Assembly (NCBI GenBank): GCA_947168935.1
Contig: CAMVNV010000015.1
Location: forward strand, 1-43,615
DNA length: 43,615 nucleotides
Direction of reading: 5' to 3'
DNA from: an uncultured Butyrivibrio sp.
GTDB lineage: Bacteria; Bacillota; Clostridia; Lachnospirales; Lachnospiraceae
Shown: piece after piece, positions 1 to 8,316 of the stretch
Layout: every line of letters begins with the position of its first letter
Position numbering within the stretch: position 1 is the first letter of the stretch
Position numbers and translations under genes: made by a program
The notes under the pieces: generated by a model
What the model was told of the DNA's origin: nothing
Seen by the model: only the letters and a program-made list of their open reading frames with translations
Databases searched by the model: none

Positions 1-31
1 TCCTGCAAGATGACTAAAGCTATATCACTCC

Positions 32-1342
32 TTATCGGTTGGTTGCTTGATCTTCTGTAGCGTTAGGATCCTGTGTGCCTGAATTATAATCATAACCATC
101 TCTTGGTGTTTCCTCGATTCCTTCAACCATGATAAGGAGGTTAGGGTTGATGTCAAGGATAGCCTGGCCGCAGCGGCTAGCTGCATACTGCCAGTTGTTC
201 TCATCTGTAGAATCATCCCACTTTACAGCGCCTGATTCTGACTGAGAGAATTTACCATGTGGCTCATTCTTTAAATCGCAGGCAATGATTGTATCATCAT
301 TCTTGTACTCATTTACAAACCATGTCCAGCCTTCGATCCAGTCTTCTGTTGTGAATCCCTTAGGACCATACCAGGATGGATAGTTGTGACCTGAGTTGTT
401 AGCATCAACACTGTGAAGATCCATCATTACTTTGATACCATTGTCCTTACACATTGAAAGGAATGTATCAAATACCTGTCTTGAATCCATATCGGATCCA
501 TCAGGATTCTTAAGTTCAGGATTAGAGTTAGTGTTGATGTTAACTTTGATCTTCTCTCCTGCCTTCCACTCAAGAAGAAGCTCTGTAGAGATCGGGACAC
601 GAACGATATTGATGCCGTGATCAGCCATACCCTCTACTACTGTCTTCATGTTTGCATTCCAAAGACCATGGAATACTCTTTCTGAGCAGTTAAATCCAAA
701 CCAGTTGGCACCTGTAAGATAAACTTCGTTGCCGTATTTATCAAGGATATTGGCTCCATCTGTATGAAGCCAGTCATCTCCCTGTACAACTTCAGCTGCC
801 GGATCATCAGGTCCGGGTGTTGGAGTTGGTGTAGGATCCGGAGTTGGATCAGGTGTTGGATCAGGTGTTGGTGTAGGATCAGGATCTGGAGTTGTTGACT
901 GACCGGAGCCTTTAACTTCTCCTTCTGCAAATACTTCGATAGTATCTCCTACATGACCTGTTCCCTGAATACCAAATTCAACTGTATATCCCGGATCGAT
1001 TACGCTGTTCCATTCCATTGGTGTTATTACGTAGTAGTCTCCGTCTTCCTTAATGTTAACATTCCAGCTTGAGTCGATCACTACGTCAGATTTTTTTACC
1101 TTAACTGTCCAGGTCTCAGCCCTTTCTTCAGTCTCATTTTTAACCTTGATGAGAACCTGATAGCCTGAACCCCAGTTATTAATTGTATAGTCTGTTGTTA
1201 AGCTCGTGCTATCTGCGCTCTGGCTATAGCCGCCGGCAGCAAATACATTTACTGAAGAATAGCTTGTACTGGACATAAGTAAAAATGCTGAAAGCATTCC
1301 TACAAGAGCTCTCTTGCAGATAGCGTTTTTCCTATTATGCAT
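32..1342 (-). CDS. Secreted GH5 cellulase with N-terminal CBM2, C-terminally truncated
   Basis: Secreted glycoside hydrolase of family GH5, expected to cut beta-1,4-glucan. Residues 1-36 form a signal peptide. Residues 50-145 are a CBM2-like cellulose-binding module ([18 protein letters not shown]). Residues 150-182 are a Pro/Asp/Thr linker, and the GH5 barrel starts near residue 190. The acid/base Glu lies in DLKNEP (Glu360). The protein stops at residue 436, shortly after MVEGIEETP, so the last barrel strands and the nucleophile Glu are absent. The bases beyond the stop do not encode the expected continuation in any frame. It follows the GH9 gene by 19 bases and shares its N-terminal style (MH..K..CK+.LVG). 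The ATG is preceded by GAAAGGA. As it stands it probably lacks activity unless the left end is an assembly or rearrangement artefact. Confidence 0.85.
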   Translation of the reverse strand: MHNRKNAICKRALVGMLSAFLLMSSTSYSSVNVFAAGGYSQSADSTSLTTDYTINNWGSGYQVLIKVKNETEERAETWTVKVKKSDVVIDSSWNVNIKEDGDYYVITPMEWNSVIDPGYTVEFGIQGTGHVGDTIEVFAEGEVKGSGQSTTPDPDPTPTPDPTPDPTPDPTPTPTPGPDDPAAEVVQGDDWLHTDGANILDKYGNEVYLTGANWFGFNCSERVFHGLWNANMKTVVEGMADHGINIVRVPISTELLLEWKAGEKIKVNINTNSNPELKNPDGSDMDSRQVFDTFLSMCKDNGIKVMMDLHSVDANNSGHNYPSWYGPKGFTTEDWIEGWTWFVNEYKNDDTIIACDLKNEPHGKFSQSESGAVKWDDSTDENNWQYAASRCGQAILDINPNLLIMVEGIEETPRDGYDYNSGTQDPNATEDQATNR

Positions 1343-1361
1343 TTAAATCCGGTCCTTTCAA

Positions 1362-3770
1362 TTATTCTACTGTTACGCTGATAGAATCACTTACGCTGCC
1401 TGCACCCTGAATACCAAATTCTGTAGAAGAACCTGGCTGAAGTGTAGAATTCCAGGACATAGGTGTGATCACATAGTAATCACCTGACTCATCAACATTT
1501 ACGCACCAGCTTGAGTCGATAGTAACTTCGCTCTTCTTAACTTTTACTGTCCATCCGTCGACTGTAGTATCGGAATCATTCTTAACTTTGATAATAACCT
1601 GATATCCGCTGCCCCAGTTGTTTACTGTGCAATCAGCTGTAAGCTCGCCTGAAGGTGTTTGTACTGGATCTGGGTCCGGAACTGGATCTGGGTCTGGTAC
1701 TGGATCAGGATCTGGAGTTGGAACCGGGTCTGGATCAGGTGTTGGTGTTGGGTCTGGATCCTGAACAGGTTCAGGAGCATAGCCTTCACCGATAACAAGC
1801 TTTGATCCTTCAAAGAGCTGCATGCCATCTGGTGTAGACATCTGGCTGTTGCTTGTACCGCCAAGTCCTGCTACGCAAGGGCTCTTAGAATAATCCCACT
1901 TACCAGGAGCTGAGATTCTAACCTGAAGTTCGCACTTGCACTCACTCTGTCCACCAGGATAGATCTGTGCACCGTCAAGGTTAAGATCGATATAATAAAT
2001 ACCTTTTGTATCAGATTCCTTGAATTCAGAAATCTTAACTGCATGCTGCATATAAGTTGTAGAAACCTTCATGTCAGAAGGGCTATAACCCTGTGCAATA
2101 ACATCACTAAGATCGAAGAACATACGAAGTGTTAAGTTATCAGTTAATCTTGCCGGCCAAGCTGTGTGGTTCTCGATAACAGTCTTGATCTCAACAAAGT
2201 TAATTGCATTGTTCTTATCTTCGCAGTTGATACCAGCAGAAAGAACGAATTCTTTTCCATCTGTCTCTTCAATTGCATTAGGTGTCTGAACAGCGCCATA
2301 TCCGTTCTTCTCATAAAGATATGCACATGCACCTGTGAAACCTGCATTGTAGTCACAAGCAACTTCGTTAGCTTGATAATCGCTACGAACATCCTTGTAA
2401 GATGAATCTGAAGGAGCACCAGGGCCACCTACGATAGCACCAACAAGTGTATGTCTTGAATTCTCAGGAGCTGCGTTTAAGTTGTTGGACCAGCATCCGT
2501 GCGCTGCTCTGTGGTGAGGATTCTTAGGAGAATTCTCATTATAGCCAACCATGTAGTTCTGACCTGAGCTACCAAGTGTATAGTTTATAGTTCTTTCGAT
2601 ATATGCATTAGCATCTGCGATATGTGTAGCATCTGCCTTATCAAGTCCGACATAGATTGTATCTATGAAAGCCTGGTTACATGCATAACGTACTGAGCCC
2701 CATTCACTGAGGAATGAAAGTCCGCCAGGTGTAATTGTAATAGAATTAGAACCTTCTTTTTTACCATTCCAGCAGTCAATGCTGTTCTCGATAACGGTAT
2801 AGTACTCATCCTTGCCTGTGAGCTCTGCAAGTAAAAGGCATGCTCCAAGGTGAGTATCATCCCATGACATTGTCCATGAATATGCAACCTCATCACCGCC
2901 CTGGAACTCTTTACCAAAGTATGTAGAATACTGCTCGGCTTTTTCTAGATAAGAATCATCTCCTGTAGCCTTATATAGCCAGCATCCGGCAAGTGAAAGC
3001 TCATCATAGAATCCGCTGTAGGATGTATAGAATCCGTTTGCAGCTTTGTATCCAGCGTCACTCTTAGCTCTTTCAGCCATGCCGTAAAGAGTCTTAGCGT
3101 GTGCAAGATACGAAGCACTAAGTGAAGGATCAGAATCCTTGAATACAAGTGATGCAACTGCAAGAGATGCTGCAGCTTCACCTGTTACGCAGGAACCGCC
3201 ACCAGCTGATGTATCATCAACCTTGAATGAAGGTCTGTCCATCTTGAGCTCTACAAGCTCAGGTGCTCCCCAGAAGCCGTGGTCTTTGCCGCCATCGCCA
3301 ACCTGGTAATAATATGTGCTTGAATCAGGATTACATTTTACGAAATAGTCATTGGCCCACTTGATATCGTGAAGCATCCACTTCTCCTGGCCAGACTGAG
3401 TATATGCGTCCGGGTTGTTAAGATATGACCAACCAAGGATCATTGAAGAATAAGACATTGGCAGATTGAACTTTACGTTATCACCTGCATCGTACCAACC
3501 GCCTGTAAGATCGAGGCCATTGTCTGCACCATCGTTAAGACCGGAATCAGCTCTCCAGTTAGTTCTGGAAAGTGTCTCTTCAGACAGCTTACCTGACTCC
3601 TGAAGCTGATAGAATAACAATGATTTAGCCAGTGCATCCCCGTAATTATAACTTCCTGCTGCATCTGCCGTCACTGAAACTGACGGAAATCTGCAACATG
3701 TCGCTACCAGCATTGCTGCAAACGACCCCACAAGAACTTTCTTGCAAAAAGACTTTTCACCTTTATGCAT
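1362..3770 (-). CDS. Secreted GH9 endoglucanase with CBM3c and CBM2
   Basis: Secreted processive-type endoglucanase of about 802 residues. In order: signal peptide (about 1-38), GH9 catalytic domain (about 40-490), CBM3c-like module (about 506-660), Pro-Asp linker rich in PDPDPVP repeats, and a C-terminal CBM2-like module (about 712-802). The catalytic Asp pair is seen in WYDAGD (near 92-97), the His signature in NPHHRAAHG (near 417-425), and the acid Glu in [11 protein letters not shown] (near 468). GH9-CBM3c fusion is the classic theme-B arrangement, in which CBM3c feeds the cellulose chain to the active site. AAAGGAGG lies upstream; a TTG at 3776 is possible, but the ATG at 3770 matches the N-terminus of the neighbouring GH5. 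It is first in a two-gene operon with the truncated GH5. Confidence 0.95.
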   Translation of the reverse strand: MHKGEKSFCKKVLVGSFAAMLVATCCRFPSVSVTADAAGSYNYGDALAKSLLFYQLQESGKLSEETLSRTNWRADSGLNDGADNGLDLTGGWYDAGDNVKFNLPMSYSSMILGWSYLNNPDAYTQSGQEKWMLHDIKWANDYFVKCNPDSSTYYYQVGDGGKDHGFWGAPELVELKMDRPSFKVDDTSAGGGSCVTGEAAASLAVASLVFKDSDPSLSASYLAHAKTLYGMAERAKSDAGYKAANGFYTSYSGFYDELSLAGCWLYKATGDDSYLEKAEQYSTYFGKEFQGGDEVAYSWTMSWDDTHLGACLLLAELTGKDEYYTVIENSIDCWNGKKEGSNSITITPGGLSFLSEWGSVRYACNQAFIDTIYVGLDKADATHIADANAYIERTINYTLGSSGQNYMVGYNENSPKNPHHRAAHGCWSNNLNAAPENSRHTLVGAIVGGPGAPSDSSYKDVRSDYQANEVACDYNAGFTGACAYLYEKNGYGAVQTPNAIEETDGKEFVLSAGINCEDKNNAINFVEIKTVIENHTAWPARLTDNLTLRMFFDLSDVIAQGYSPSDMKVSTTYMQHAVKISEFKESDTKGIYYIDLNLDGAQIYPGGQSECKCELQVRISAPGKWDYSKSPCVAGLGGTSNSQMSTPDGMQLFEGSKLVIGEGYAPEPVQDPDPTPTPDPDPVPTPDPDPVPDPDPVPDPDPVQTPSGELTADCTVNNWGSGYQVIIKVKNDSDTTVDGWTVKVKKSEVTIDSSWCVNVDESGDYYVITPMSWNSTLQPGSSTEFGIQGAGSVSDSISVTVE

Positions 3771-4216
3771 TATCAAGCCTTCCTCCTTTAAATGGTTTTG
3801 TAGTTTATTTTATATCAGCGCGCATGATATCAAATTCAGGTATTCATTCCCCTATATACCTTCATGAATAGTTTACTTAAAGAAGTAATAATCTAATAAA
3901 AACTCTATTTTATATCGGCTAAAAAATATCAGTTTCCAGCAAAACACTATACAATCAGTATATTTTGAAAGATGCAAAAAAACAGTTTACAAATTACGTA
4001 ATTTTTACATCAATATCTTCACACTTATATCATCACCTAAAACAACAACCATTCAGGAATACCATAAACATCATAACTTAAACGTTTACTTTCGTAAATA
4101 TACCAACTTAATATTTGTTAATAGTAATTAATATTTTTACTCTTTTTATATGTAATTATTACAAAATTCTGTGTACTATTTTCTTTGTTTTTTGTTTCTT
4201 ACAGTTTTGATGTATG

Positions 4217-4345
4217 ACTTTTTGTCGCTTCGTTCCAAAAGTCATGTAAATAGGCCAATTGAGAATACCTTCGGTGCCTAGCCTATTTACCTACCGATTC
4301 ACTTTCTTACGAAATCCGCAGTAAATGCGGATTTCTGATTCAAAG
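4217..4345. repeat. Cluster of three successive hairpins
   Basis: Three inverted repeats in about 130 bases. The first has ATGACTTTT and AAAAGTCAT arms around a 13-base loop. The second has AAATAGGC and GCCTATTT arms around a longer loop that itself contains ACCTTCGGTG. The third has GAAATCCGCA and TGCGGATTTC around GTAAA. No ORF covers them. They could form a structured RNA on either strand or be remnants of an intergenic repeat element. Strand and function are unknown. Confidence 0.55.
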
Positions 4346-4411
4346 TTGCGAAAACATATATATTCATCGTAACATTTATCATATTTATAGTATCGGTCCT
4401 CCTGTCATGAT

Positions 4412-4427
4412 TTCCTCAGCTGAGGAA
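4412..4427. promoter_or_regulatory. Perfect 16-base palindrome
   Basis: TTCCTCAG followed by CTGAGGAA is a perfect dyad with no spacer, in a gene-free region between two cellulase genes. It could be an operator, but it is about 640 bases from the nearest downstream start (the GH9 gene), so the assignment is weak. Confidence 0.3.
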
Positions 4428-4563
4428 TGAGCCTATTTTAGCATGCGCAGTATTCGATGTTAAAATGCATTATCGGCAAATTAACAATTATATTTTTTCT
4501 ATTTTAAAAGAATATAGATAAAATTTTTTATATAAATAACAAAAAGTTTCCGTATACCAATAA

Positions 4564-4583
4564 AGGAGGAGCCGAGGCTCCTC
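4564..4583 (-). terminator. Hairpin terminator after the GH5-CBM2 gene
   Basis: Perfect 9-bp stem GGAGGAGCC / GGCTCCTCC with a 2-base loop, followed on the minus strand by TTTATT. It lies about 130 bases beyond the stop codon of the GH5-CBM2 gene. The U-tract is short, so termination efficiency is uncertain. Confidence 0.55.
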
Positions 4584-4684
4584 CCATTGTAGCTATGATC
4601 TTTTTGATATATTACTCAAAAATCATACCGCATATAGCTTACTGCGAAATATCATTGCGTTTTTGATTTAAGATATTTGTGTTG

Positions 4685-4709
4685 AGATTGAAAATATTAA
4701 ATTTTCAAT
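4685..4709 (-). repeat. AT-rich hairpin directly after the GH5 stop codon
   Basis: GAGATTGAAAAT and ATTTTCAATCTC are perfect 12-base arms beginning right at the stop codon at 4711-4713. The arms resemble the AT-rich hairpins at 21563-21589 and 37210-37238. It may stabilise the 3' end of the cellulase mRNA. Confidence 0.5.
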
Positions 4710-4710
4710 C

Positions 4711-6330
4711 TCATTCTACTGTGACATCTATTGCAGATCCGATAGAACCTGATCCCTGAATTCCAAATTCAACTGATGAACCTGGCTGGATATTTGAATT
4801 CCATGACATAGGTGTGATCACATAATAGTCACCGGACTCTTCAATGTTTACGCACCAGCTTGCATCGATCTTAACCTGGCTCTTCTTAACCTTTACAGTC
4901 CAGTTTGATACAGCAGATGCAGAGTCATTCTTAACCTTGATGATAACCTGATAACCTGAACCCCAGTTGTTGATAGTATATGTGGCATTAAGGTCGCCAT
5001 TATTTACAGGTGCTGGATCATCAGAAGGCTGTGGATCTGGCTGTGGCTGAGGGTCTGGCTGTGGCTGTGGATCTGGCTGTGGCTGAGGATCAGTTGTTGG
5101 AATCTGCTTACCATTGATAGTTGCAGGTGTTCCATCAACGTGCTTCATGATAGCGCTGATGATCTCAGGATCTTTCCACTGGAGTGAGTTTCTATCGATA
5201 TACATGTGGCACTCGCCGTTTGATCCAGCAGAATTGTTTTCGTATACATTGTTATCCCAAAGGACCATAGCTACGTTGCTGTGCTTAGCAGCTGCGCCCC
5301 AGTAATAATCAGCCCACTTCACTCTCTCATCCTTATTGTTTCTGTTGGTAGCACTTGTCTCACCAACAACTACAGGGATGTTCTTTGAAAGGAACTTGGA
5401 ATCAAGATCATTAAAGAATGAATCAATGTCGCCCTTAAGGTTGTCACTAAAAGTCTTAGTATATGTATCACTTGCAAGAGCGAATGTATAAGGGATGTAA
5501 GCATGAACTGAAAGGATCAGTCTGTTACTTGCACTGTCCTTTGGCATCTTAAAGCCATCTGTCATACATCCTTCAATTGAAGCATCATAACCAGGAACCA
5601 TAACGCATCTTGTAGCGTTATTGCCACCAGTTGCTCTAATAGCATCAAGAGCTACCTGGTTGTAATCATTGATACATGCAACAGCTTCTTTAATGTCTGA
5701 GCTTGGATTGTTTCTAGGGAACCACCACTCTTCGCTGTGTCCTACAAGTCTGGGCTCATTCATTGTCTCGAAAACGAGATGATAATCATAATTCTTGAAC
5801 TCATTAGCTACCTGTGTCCAGATAGACTTAAAGTATTTTTCTGAACGATCCTTATTTGCATTGTTAGGAACATAGAAGCAATAGTCTGAGTTGATGTCAT
5901 GATGTGTATTAAGGATTACATACATATCATTAGCAATAGCATAATCAACTACTTCCTTAACTCTGCTCATGAAGAAATCAGGAATCTGATAATCAGAACC
6001 TGTTGTGTACTGTCCCCATGAAACAGGTATACGAATTGTATTAAAACCTGCTTCTGCGACAGCGTCGATCAGAGCCTTAGTTGTTTTAGGATTACCCCAA
6101 TATGTTTCATTCGAGCTGGTGTATGGGAAATTAGAACTCTGTCCATAAGAATCAAGACTGTTTCCCAGGTTCCAGCCTACTGTCATATCTGAAACTACTT
6201 CTGTCGCGGTCTTATCTGTTCCGGCAGCATAAACCGTCTTTGCAGAAAGTAAAGGTTTCAGAGAAGTCAGCGCAAGCGATACCCCAAGTAATGCCATCGC
6301 TTTTTTAATGCATTTGAAATTTTTGCGCAA
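4711..6330 (-). CDS. Secreted GH5 endoglucanase with C-terminal CBM2
   Basis: Secreted endo-beta-1,4-glucanase of about 539 residues. A signal peptide ends near VYAAG. The GH5 barrel spans about residues 40-400, with acid/base Glu192 in ETMNEP and nucleophile Glu324 in VVVGETS. It is followed by a Pro-Gln-Asp linker (PQPDPQPQ repeats) and a CBM2-like domain of about 95 residues. I chose the TTG at 6328-6330 because GGGAGG lies 8 bases before it; the earlier TTG at 6354 would place that ribosome site inside the gene. A strong promoter precedes it (6369-6398). The intact active site makes it the functional counterpart of the truncated GH5 at the left edge. The linker differs from those of the other two enzymes, so the modules were probably shuffled. 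Confidence 0.95.
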   Translation of the reverse strand: MRKNFKCIKKAMALLGVSLALTSLKPLLSAKTVYAAGTDKTATEVVSDMTVGWNLGNSLDSYGQSSNFPYTSSNETYWGNPKTTKALIDAVAEAGFNTIRIPVSWGQYTTGSDYQIPDFFMSRVKEVVDYAIANDMYVILNTHHDINSDYCFYVPNNANKDRSEKYFKSIWTQVANEFKNYDYHLVFETMNEPRLVGHSEEWWFPRNNPSSDIKEAVACINDYNQVALDAIRATGGNNATRCVMVPGYDASIEGCMTDGFKMPKDSASNRLILSVHAYIPYTFALASDTYTKTFSDNLKGDIDSFFNDLDSKFLSKNIPVVVGETSATNRNNKDERVKWADYYWGAAAKHSNVAMVLWDNNVYENNSAGSNGECHMYIDRNSLQWKDPEIISAIMKHVDGTPATINGKQIPTTDPQPQPDPQPQPDPQPQPDPQPSDDPAPVNNGDLNATYTINNWGSGYQVIIKVKNDSASAVSNWTVKVKKSQVKIDASWCVNIEESGDYYVITPMSWNSNIQPGSSVEFGIQGSGSIGSAIDVTVE

Positions 6331-6368
6331 AGCTATGCACCTCCCATCTGTCAAAACGCAACATCTAC

Positions 6369-6398
6369 ATAATAGAAGAAGCTTATTTATTAAGTCAA
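6369..6398 (-). promoter_or_regulatory. Sigma-A promoter of the GH5-CBM2 gene
   Basis: On the minus strand TTGACT (6393-6398) and TATTAT (6369-6374) are separated by 18 bases, and the start codon lies about 40 bases downstream. Both boxes are close to consensus. Confidence 0.7.
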
Positions 6399-6399
6399 C

Positions 6400-6781
6400 T
6401 GTAAAATATTGTAATAGTATATCTATAAAATATAGTTTCCTCTTTGAGTCGCGCTATAATCTCGCCACAATATGCATATTATCTAATTTTCTTTTTTAAT
6501 AAATGGTTAATTTTTGTACACATCTTGCAAATTTAGCATTTTATCAGTTAAGTGCATCTATACAAAACTAACAATTACGAGTCCTCTTTTTCTACATAGA
6601 AAAAGCTGCGTTTCCAATACATATGAATTGTACATATCGATTTGTACACTAACTTCTGTTAAAATAATAATGTTACACATTAAATAACAATTCAAGATGA
6701 TATAACAAATATATCTTTTGTATAAAAGCATATTTGGGTTATTTCATTTGGATTTAAGAAAAAAGTATTGGGGGACATTGT
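6400..6781. other. AT-rich divergent intergenic region
   Basis: Region between the leftward GH5 gene and the rightward three-gene cassette. It holds a perfect short hairpin at 6586-6605 (CTTTTTCTA and TAGAAAAAG around CA) and several TTGTAC/GTACA-like words, but no ORF I would call a gene. The promoter of the rightward cassette must lie here; no box pair stands out. Confidence 0.5.
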
Positions 6782-7012
6782 ATGGATTTTGATTTGATCT
6801 TGCTTTATTTAATTATCTATGGAATTCCTGTAGCTGTTTTAATCTGGTTTATCTATTCTATTGTTAAATTCGTAAAAAGAGATAAAAGCGACAAGCGTTA
6901 TTGCAGGATATGCATTATTTCATTATGCATTTCAGGCCTGTTACTTATTACAATAATAGCATTTTACCTCTTTGTCATATGGCTCTTGACCAATATGGTT
7001 AGAAATATGTAA
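6782..7012 (+). CDS. Small two-helix membrane protein
   Basis: A 76-residue protein with two hydrophobic stretches (about 5-30 and 46-72) separated by a basic, Cys-containing cytoplasmic-looking loop (KFVKRDKSDKRYCRICI). GGGGGA lies 6 bases before the ATG, so translation is credible. I do not recognise a family. Ten bases separate it from a 45-residue membrane peptide, which in turn touches the PstS-like gene, so the three are probably one operon and may form a membrane complex. Confidence 0.7.
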   Translation: MDFDLILLYLIIYGIPVAVLIWFIYSIVKFVKRDKSDKRYCRICIISLCISGLLLITIIAFYLFVIWLLTNMVRNM

Positions 7013-7022
7013 GGAGGCTTCC

Positions 7023-7160
7023 ATGGACAACAAAACATTTCTAAAAATAATCGCAGCGATCTCCATTCTCGGAATCCTTAGCATTGTCGCTCTTAGTATC
7101 TGGACCTACCTGTTATATACAGACTGTTCCATTATTTCTTACATAGCTAACAGGGGGTAA
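7023..7160 (+). CDS. 45-residue single-pass membrane peptide
   Basis: Short reading frame starting MDNKTFLKIIAAISILG and ending NRG, with one hydrophobic helix (about residues 7-32). AAGGAGG lies at the right distance before the ATG. Its stop TAA overlaps the first possible ATG of the PstS-like gene, which suggests coupled translation. No family recognised. It is likely to be missed by automatic calling because of its length. Confidence 0.65.
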   Translation: MDNKTFLKIIAAISILGILSIVALSIWTYLLYTDCSIISYIANRG

Positions 7161-7165
7161 TGACG

Positions 7166-8128
7166 ATGAAAATGGGTAAACAGTTATGTATCATCATCTG
7201 CATGATACTTGCCATAGTCCTTTTTGATATATCGGTCTTTAATATAGTTACCAAAAGGTATATCGATAATAGAGGCTCTGAAATGAAGAGCCGTTCCATA
7301 GAAGTATCTGAATATCTTCCATTTACAAAAGATTCAGGCATCTGCCATATTGATACAGATGTTAAGCTCTCCGGCGACCTACCAGTATTAGACGGGGCTG
7401 CCGCCCTGTATCCTGTGTTCTCAGCTTTTGTAGATGCAACATATCCAGAGGACAGCGTATCCTTTGACGGCACTGACTTTACAGCTGACAGCGCTCTTCA
7501 GTTCCACAACACAAGAGGTGCTTATCAGGCAGTTGTTGACGGAAGCGCCGACATTATCTTCTGCGCCCAGCCTTCTGAAGAGCAGCTAGCCTACGCAAGC
7601 GAACACGACGTCGAACTCACCCTGGTACCTATCGGCTACGAAGCATTTGTATTTATTGTGGGAAAAGACAATCCTGTAAACGATCTTACTATCGAACAGG
7701 TACAGGGCCTTTATACCGGCAAGTACACAAACTGGTCCCAGGTCGGCGGAGACGACCGCCTTGTAGATGCTGTTCAAAGAAATGTGGGAAGCGGCAGCCA
7801 GACTGCGATGCTCTCTTTTATGAACGGCCAGGAAATGAAACACTCATTCTTTGGCGCGCTAACAGGCAGAGCCATCGGCTTCTCCTTCAGATACTACGTA
7901 GAAGGACTCAACGGCAACTCCTATGTCAAAATGCTGGCCCTAAACGGCGTATACCCCAGCGAAGAAAACATCGCCAACGGAACCTACCCAATAGCAAGCA
8001 ACTTCTACGCCGTCTACAACAATGCCAACTCCAATCCAAATATACCAATCCTCATAGATTTCATACTATCAGAAGAGGGCCAGGCAATCGTAAAACGAAG
8101 CGGCTACACACCCCTTGCCCAAAACTAA
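7166..8128 (+). CDS. Membrane-anchored PstS-like substrate-binding protein
   Basis: About 320 residues. An uncleaved-looking N-terminal helix (about 5-25) anchors a phosphate-binding-like domain of the PstS/PBP superfamily. Recognisable features are LDGAAALYPVFSAF near the first lobe, DIIFCAQPSEEQ, TLVPIGYEAFVFIVGKDNPV, and FILSEEGQAIVKRSGY at the end. It lacks the lipobox usual in Gram-positive PstS, and no PstC, PstA or PstB gene is nearby, so it may sense rather than transport an anion; that is inference. AGGGGG lies 8 bases before the ATG at 7166; an ATG at 7160 is too close to it. The second half uses many C-ending codons unlike its neighbours, a possible sign of transfer. Confidence 0.8.
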   Translation: MKMGKQLCIIICMILAIVLFDISVFNIVTKRYIDNRGSEMKSRSIEVSEYLPFTKDSGICHIDTDVKLSGDLPVLDGAAALYPVFSAFVDATYPEDSVSFDGTDFTADSALQFHNTRGAYQAVVDGSADIIFCAQPSEEQLAYASEHDVELTLVPIGYEAFVFIVGKDNPVNDLTIEQVQGLYTGKYTNWSQVGGDDRLVDAVQRNVGSGSQTAMLSFMNGQEMKHSFFGALTGRAIGFSFRYYVEGLNGNSYVKMLALNGVYPSEENIANGTYPIASNFYAVYNNANSNPNIPILIDFILSEEGQAIVKRSGYTPLAQN

Positions 8129-8199
8129 AAGGCAAACACCCTCCCAGCTGCAAATCCGATTTCTGTAATAACAAGTACTACAAATAAAAAAATAGTCAT
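8125..8199 (-). CDS. Possible 24-residue hydrophobic peptide
   Basis: Tiny frame on the minus strand, starting MTIFLFVV and ending RVFAF, almost entirely hydrophobic. AAAGGGG lies 8 bases before this ATG (a second ATG at 8205 is only 2 bases from it). The start codon lies in the arm of a 13-bp inverted repeat (8190-8202 with 8238-8250), so its translation could be controlled by structure. Its 3' end overlaps the end of the PstS-like gene by 4 bases. It may equally be a chance frame inside a terminator. Confidence 0.35.
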   Translation of the reverse strand: MTIFLFVVLVITEIGFAAGRVFAF

Positions 8200-8250
8200 G
8201 TTCATATCCCCTTTCGTTTATTCTAAAGAGAATATAAAACATGACTATTT
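8190..8250 (-). terminator. Large-loop inverted repeat after the lipoprotein gene
   Basis: Thirteen-base perfect arms AAATAGTCATGTT and AACATGACTATTT with a 35-base loop. On the minus strand the second arm runs into a T-rich tract (about seven Ts). It lies about 67 bases beyond the stop of the lipoprotein gene and can serve as its terminator, but the long loop is unusual and contains a ribosome-binding-like AAAGGGG. Confidence 0.5.
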
Positions 8251-8316
8251 GTCATACAATATTTACACAGGTGAAATGCATTTATTGAAGGTAAGATGCA
8301 TCACAGGGCGTAGATA

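Larger units (their letters stand above)
3771..4562. other. Long AT-rich intergenic region with several inverted repeats
   Basis: About 790 bases without a convincing gene on either strand. The part next to the GH9 gene is its leader and presumably holds its promoter, though I see no clear -35/-10 pair. Three inverted repeats follow one another at 4217-4345, and a perfect 16-base palindrome lies at 4412-4427. The rest (roughly 3880-4160 and 4440-4560) is very AT-rich with poly-A and poly-T tracts. Confidence 0.6.

Noticed and set aside
830-900. Tandem GGATCAGGTGTTGG-like repeats suspected as CRISPR or minisatellite
   Set aside because: They encode the PTPDP linker of the GH5 protein; unit length is short and in frame, with no spacers.
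1622-1864. Second frame over the GH9 linker
   Set aside because: A shadow caused by the repetitive Pro-Asp linker DNA; no ribosome site or protein-like composition.
2166-2405. Opposite-strand frame inside the GH9 gene
   Set aside because: Antisense to a well-conserved catalytic domain, with no ribosome site or family likeness.
5030-5095. Repeats of GGCTGTGGATCT type
   Set aside because: Coding repeats for the PQPQPDP linker of the GH5-CBM2 enzyme, not an independent repeat element.
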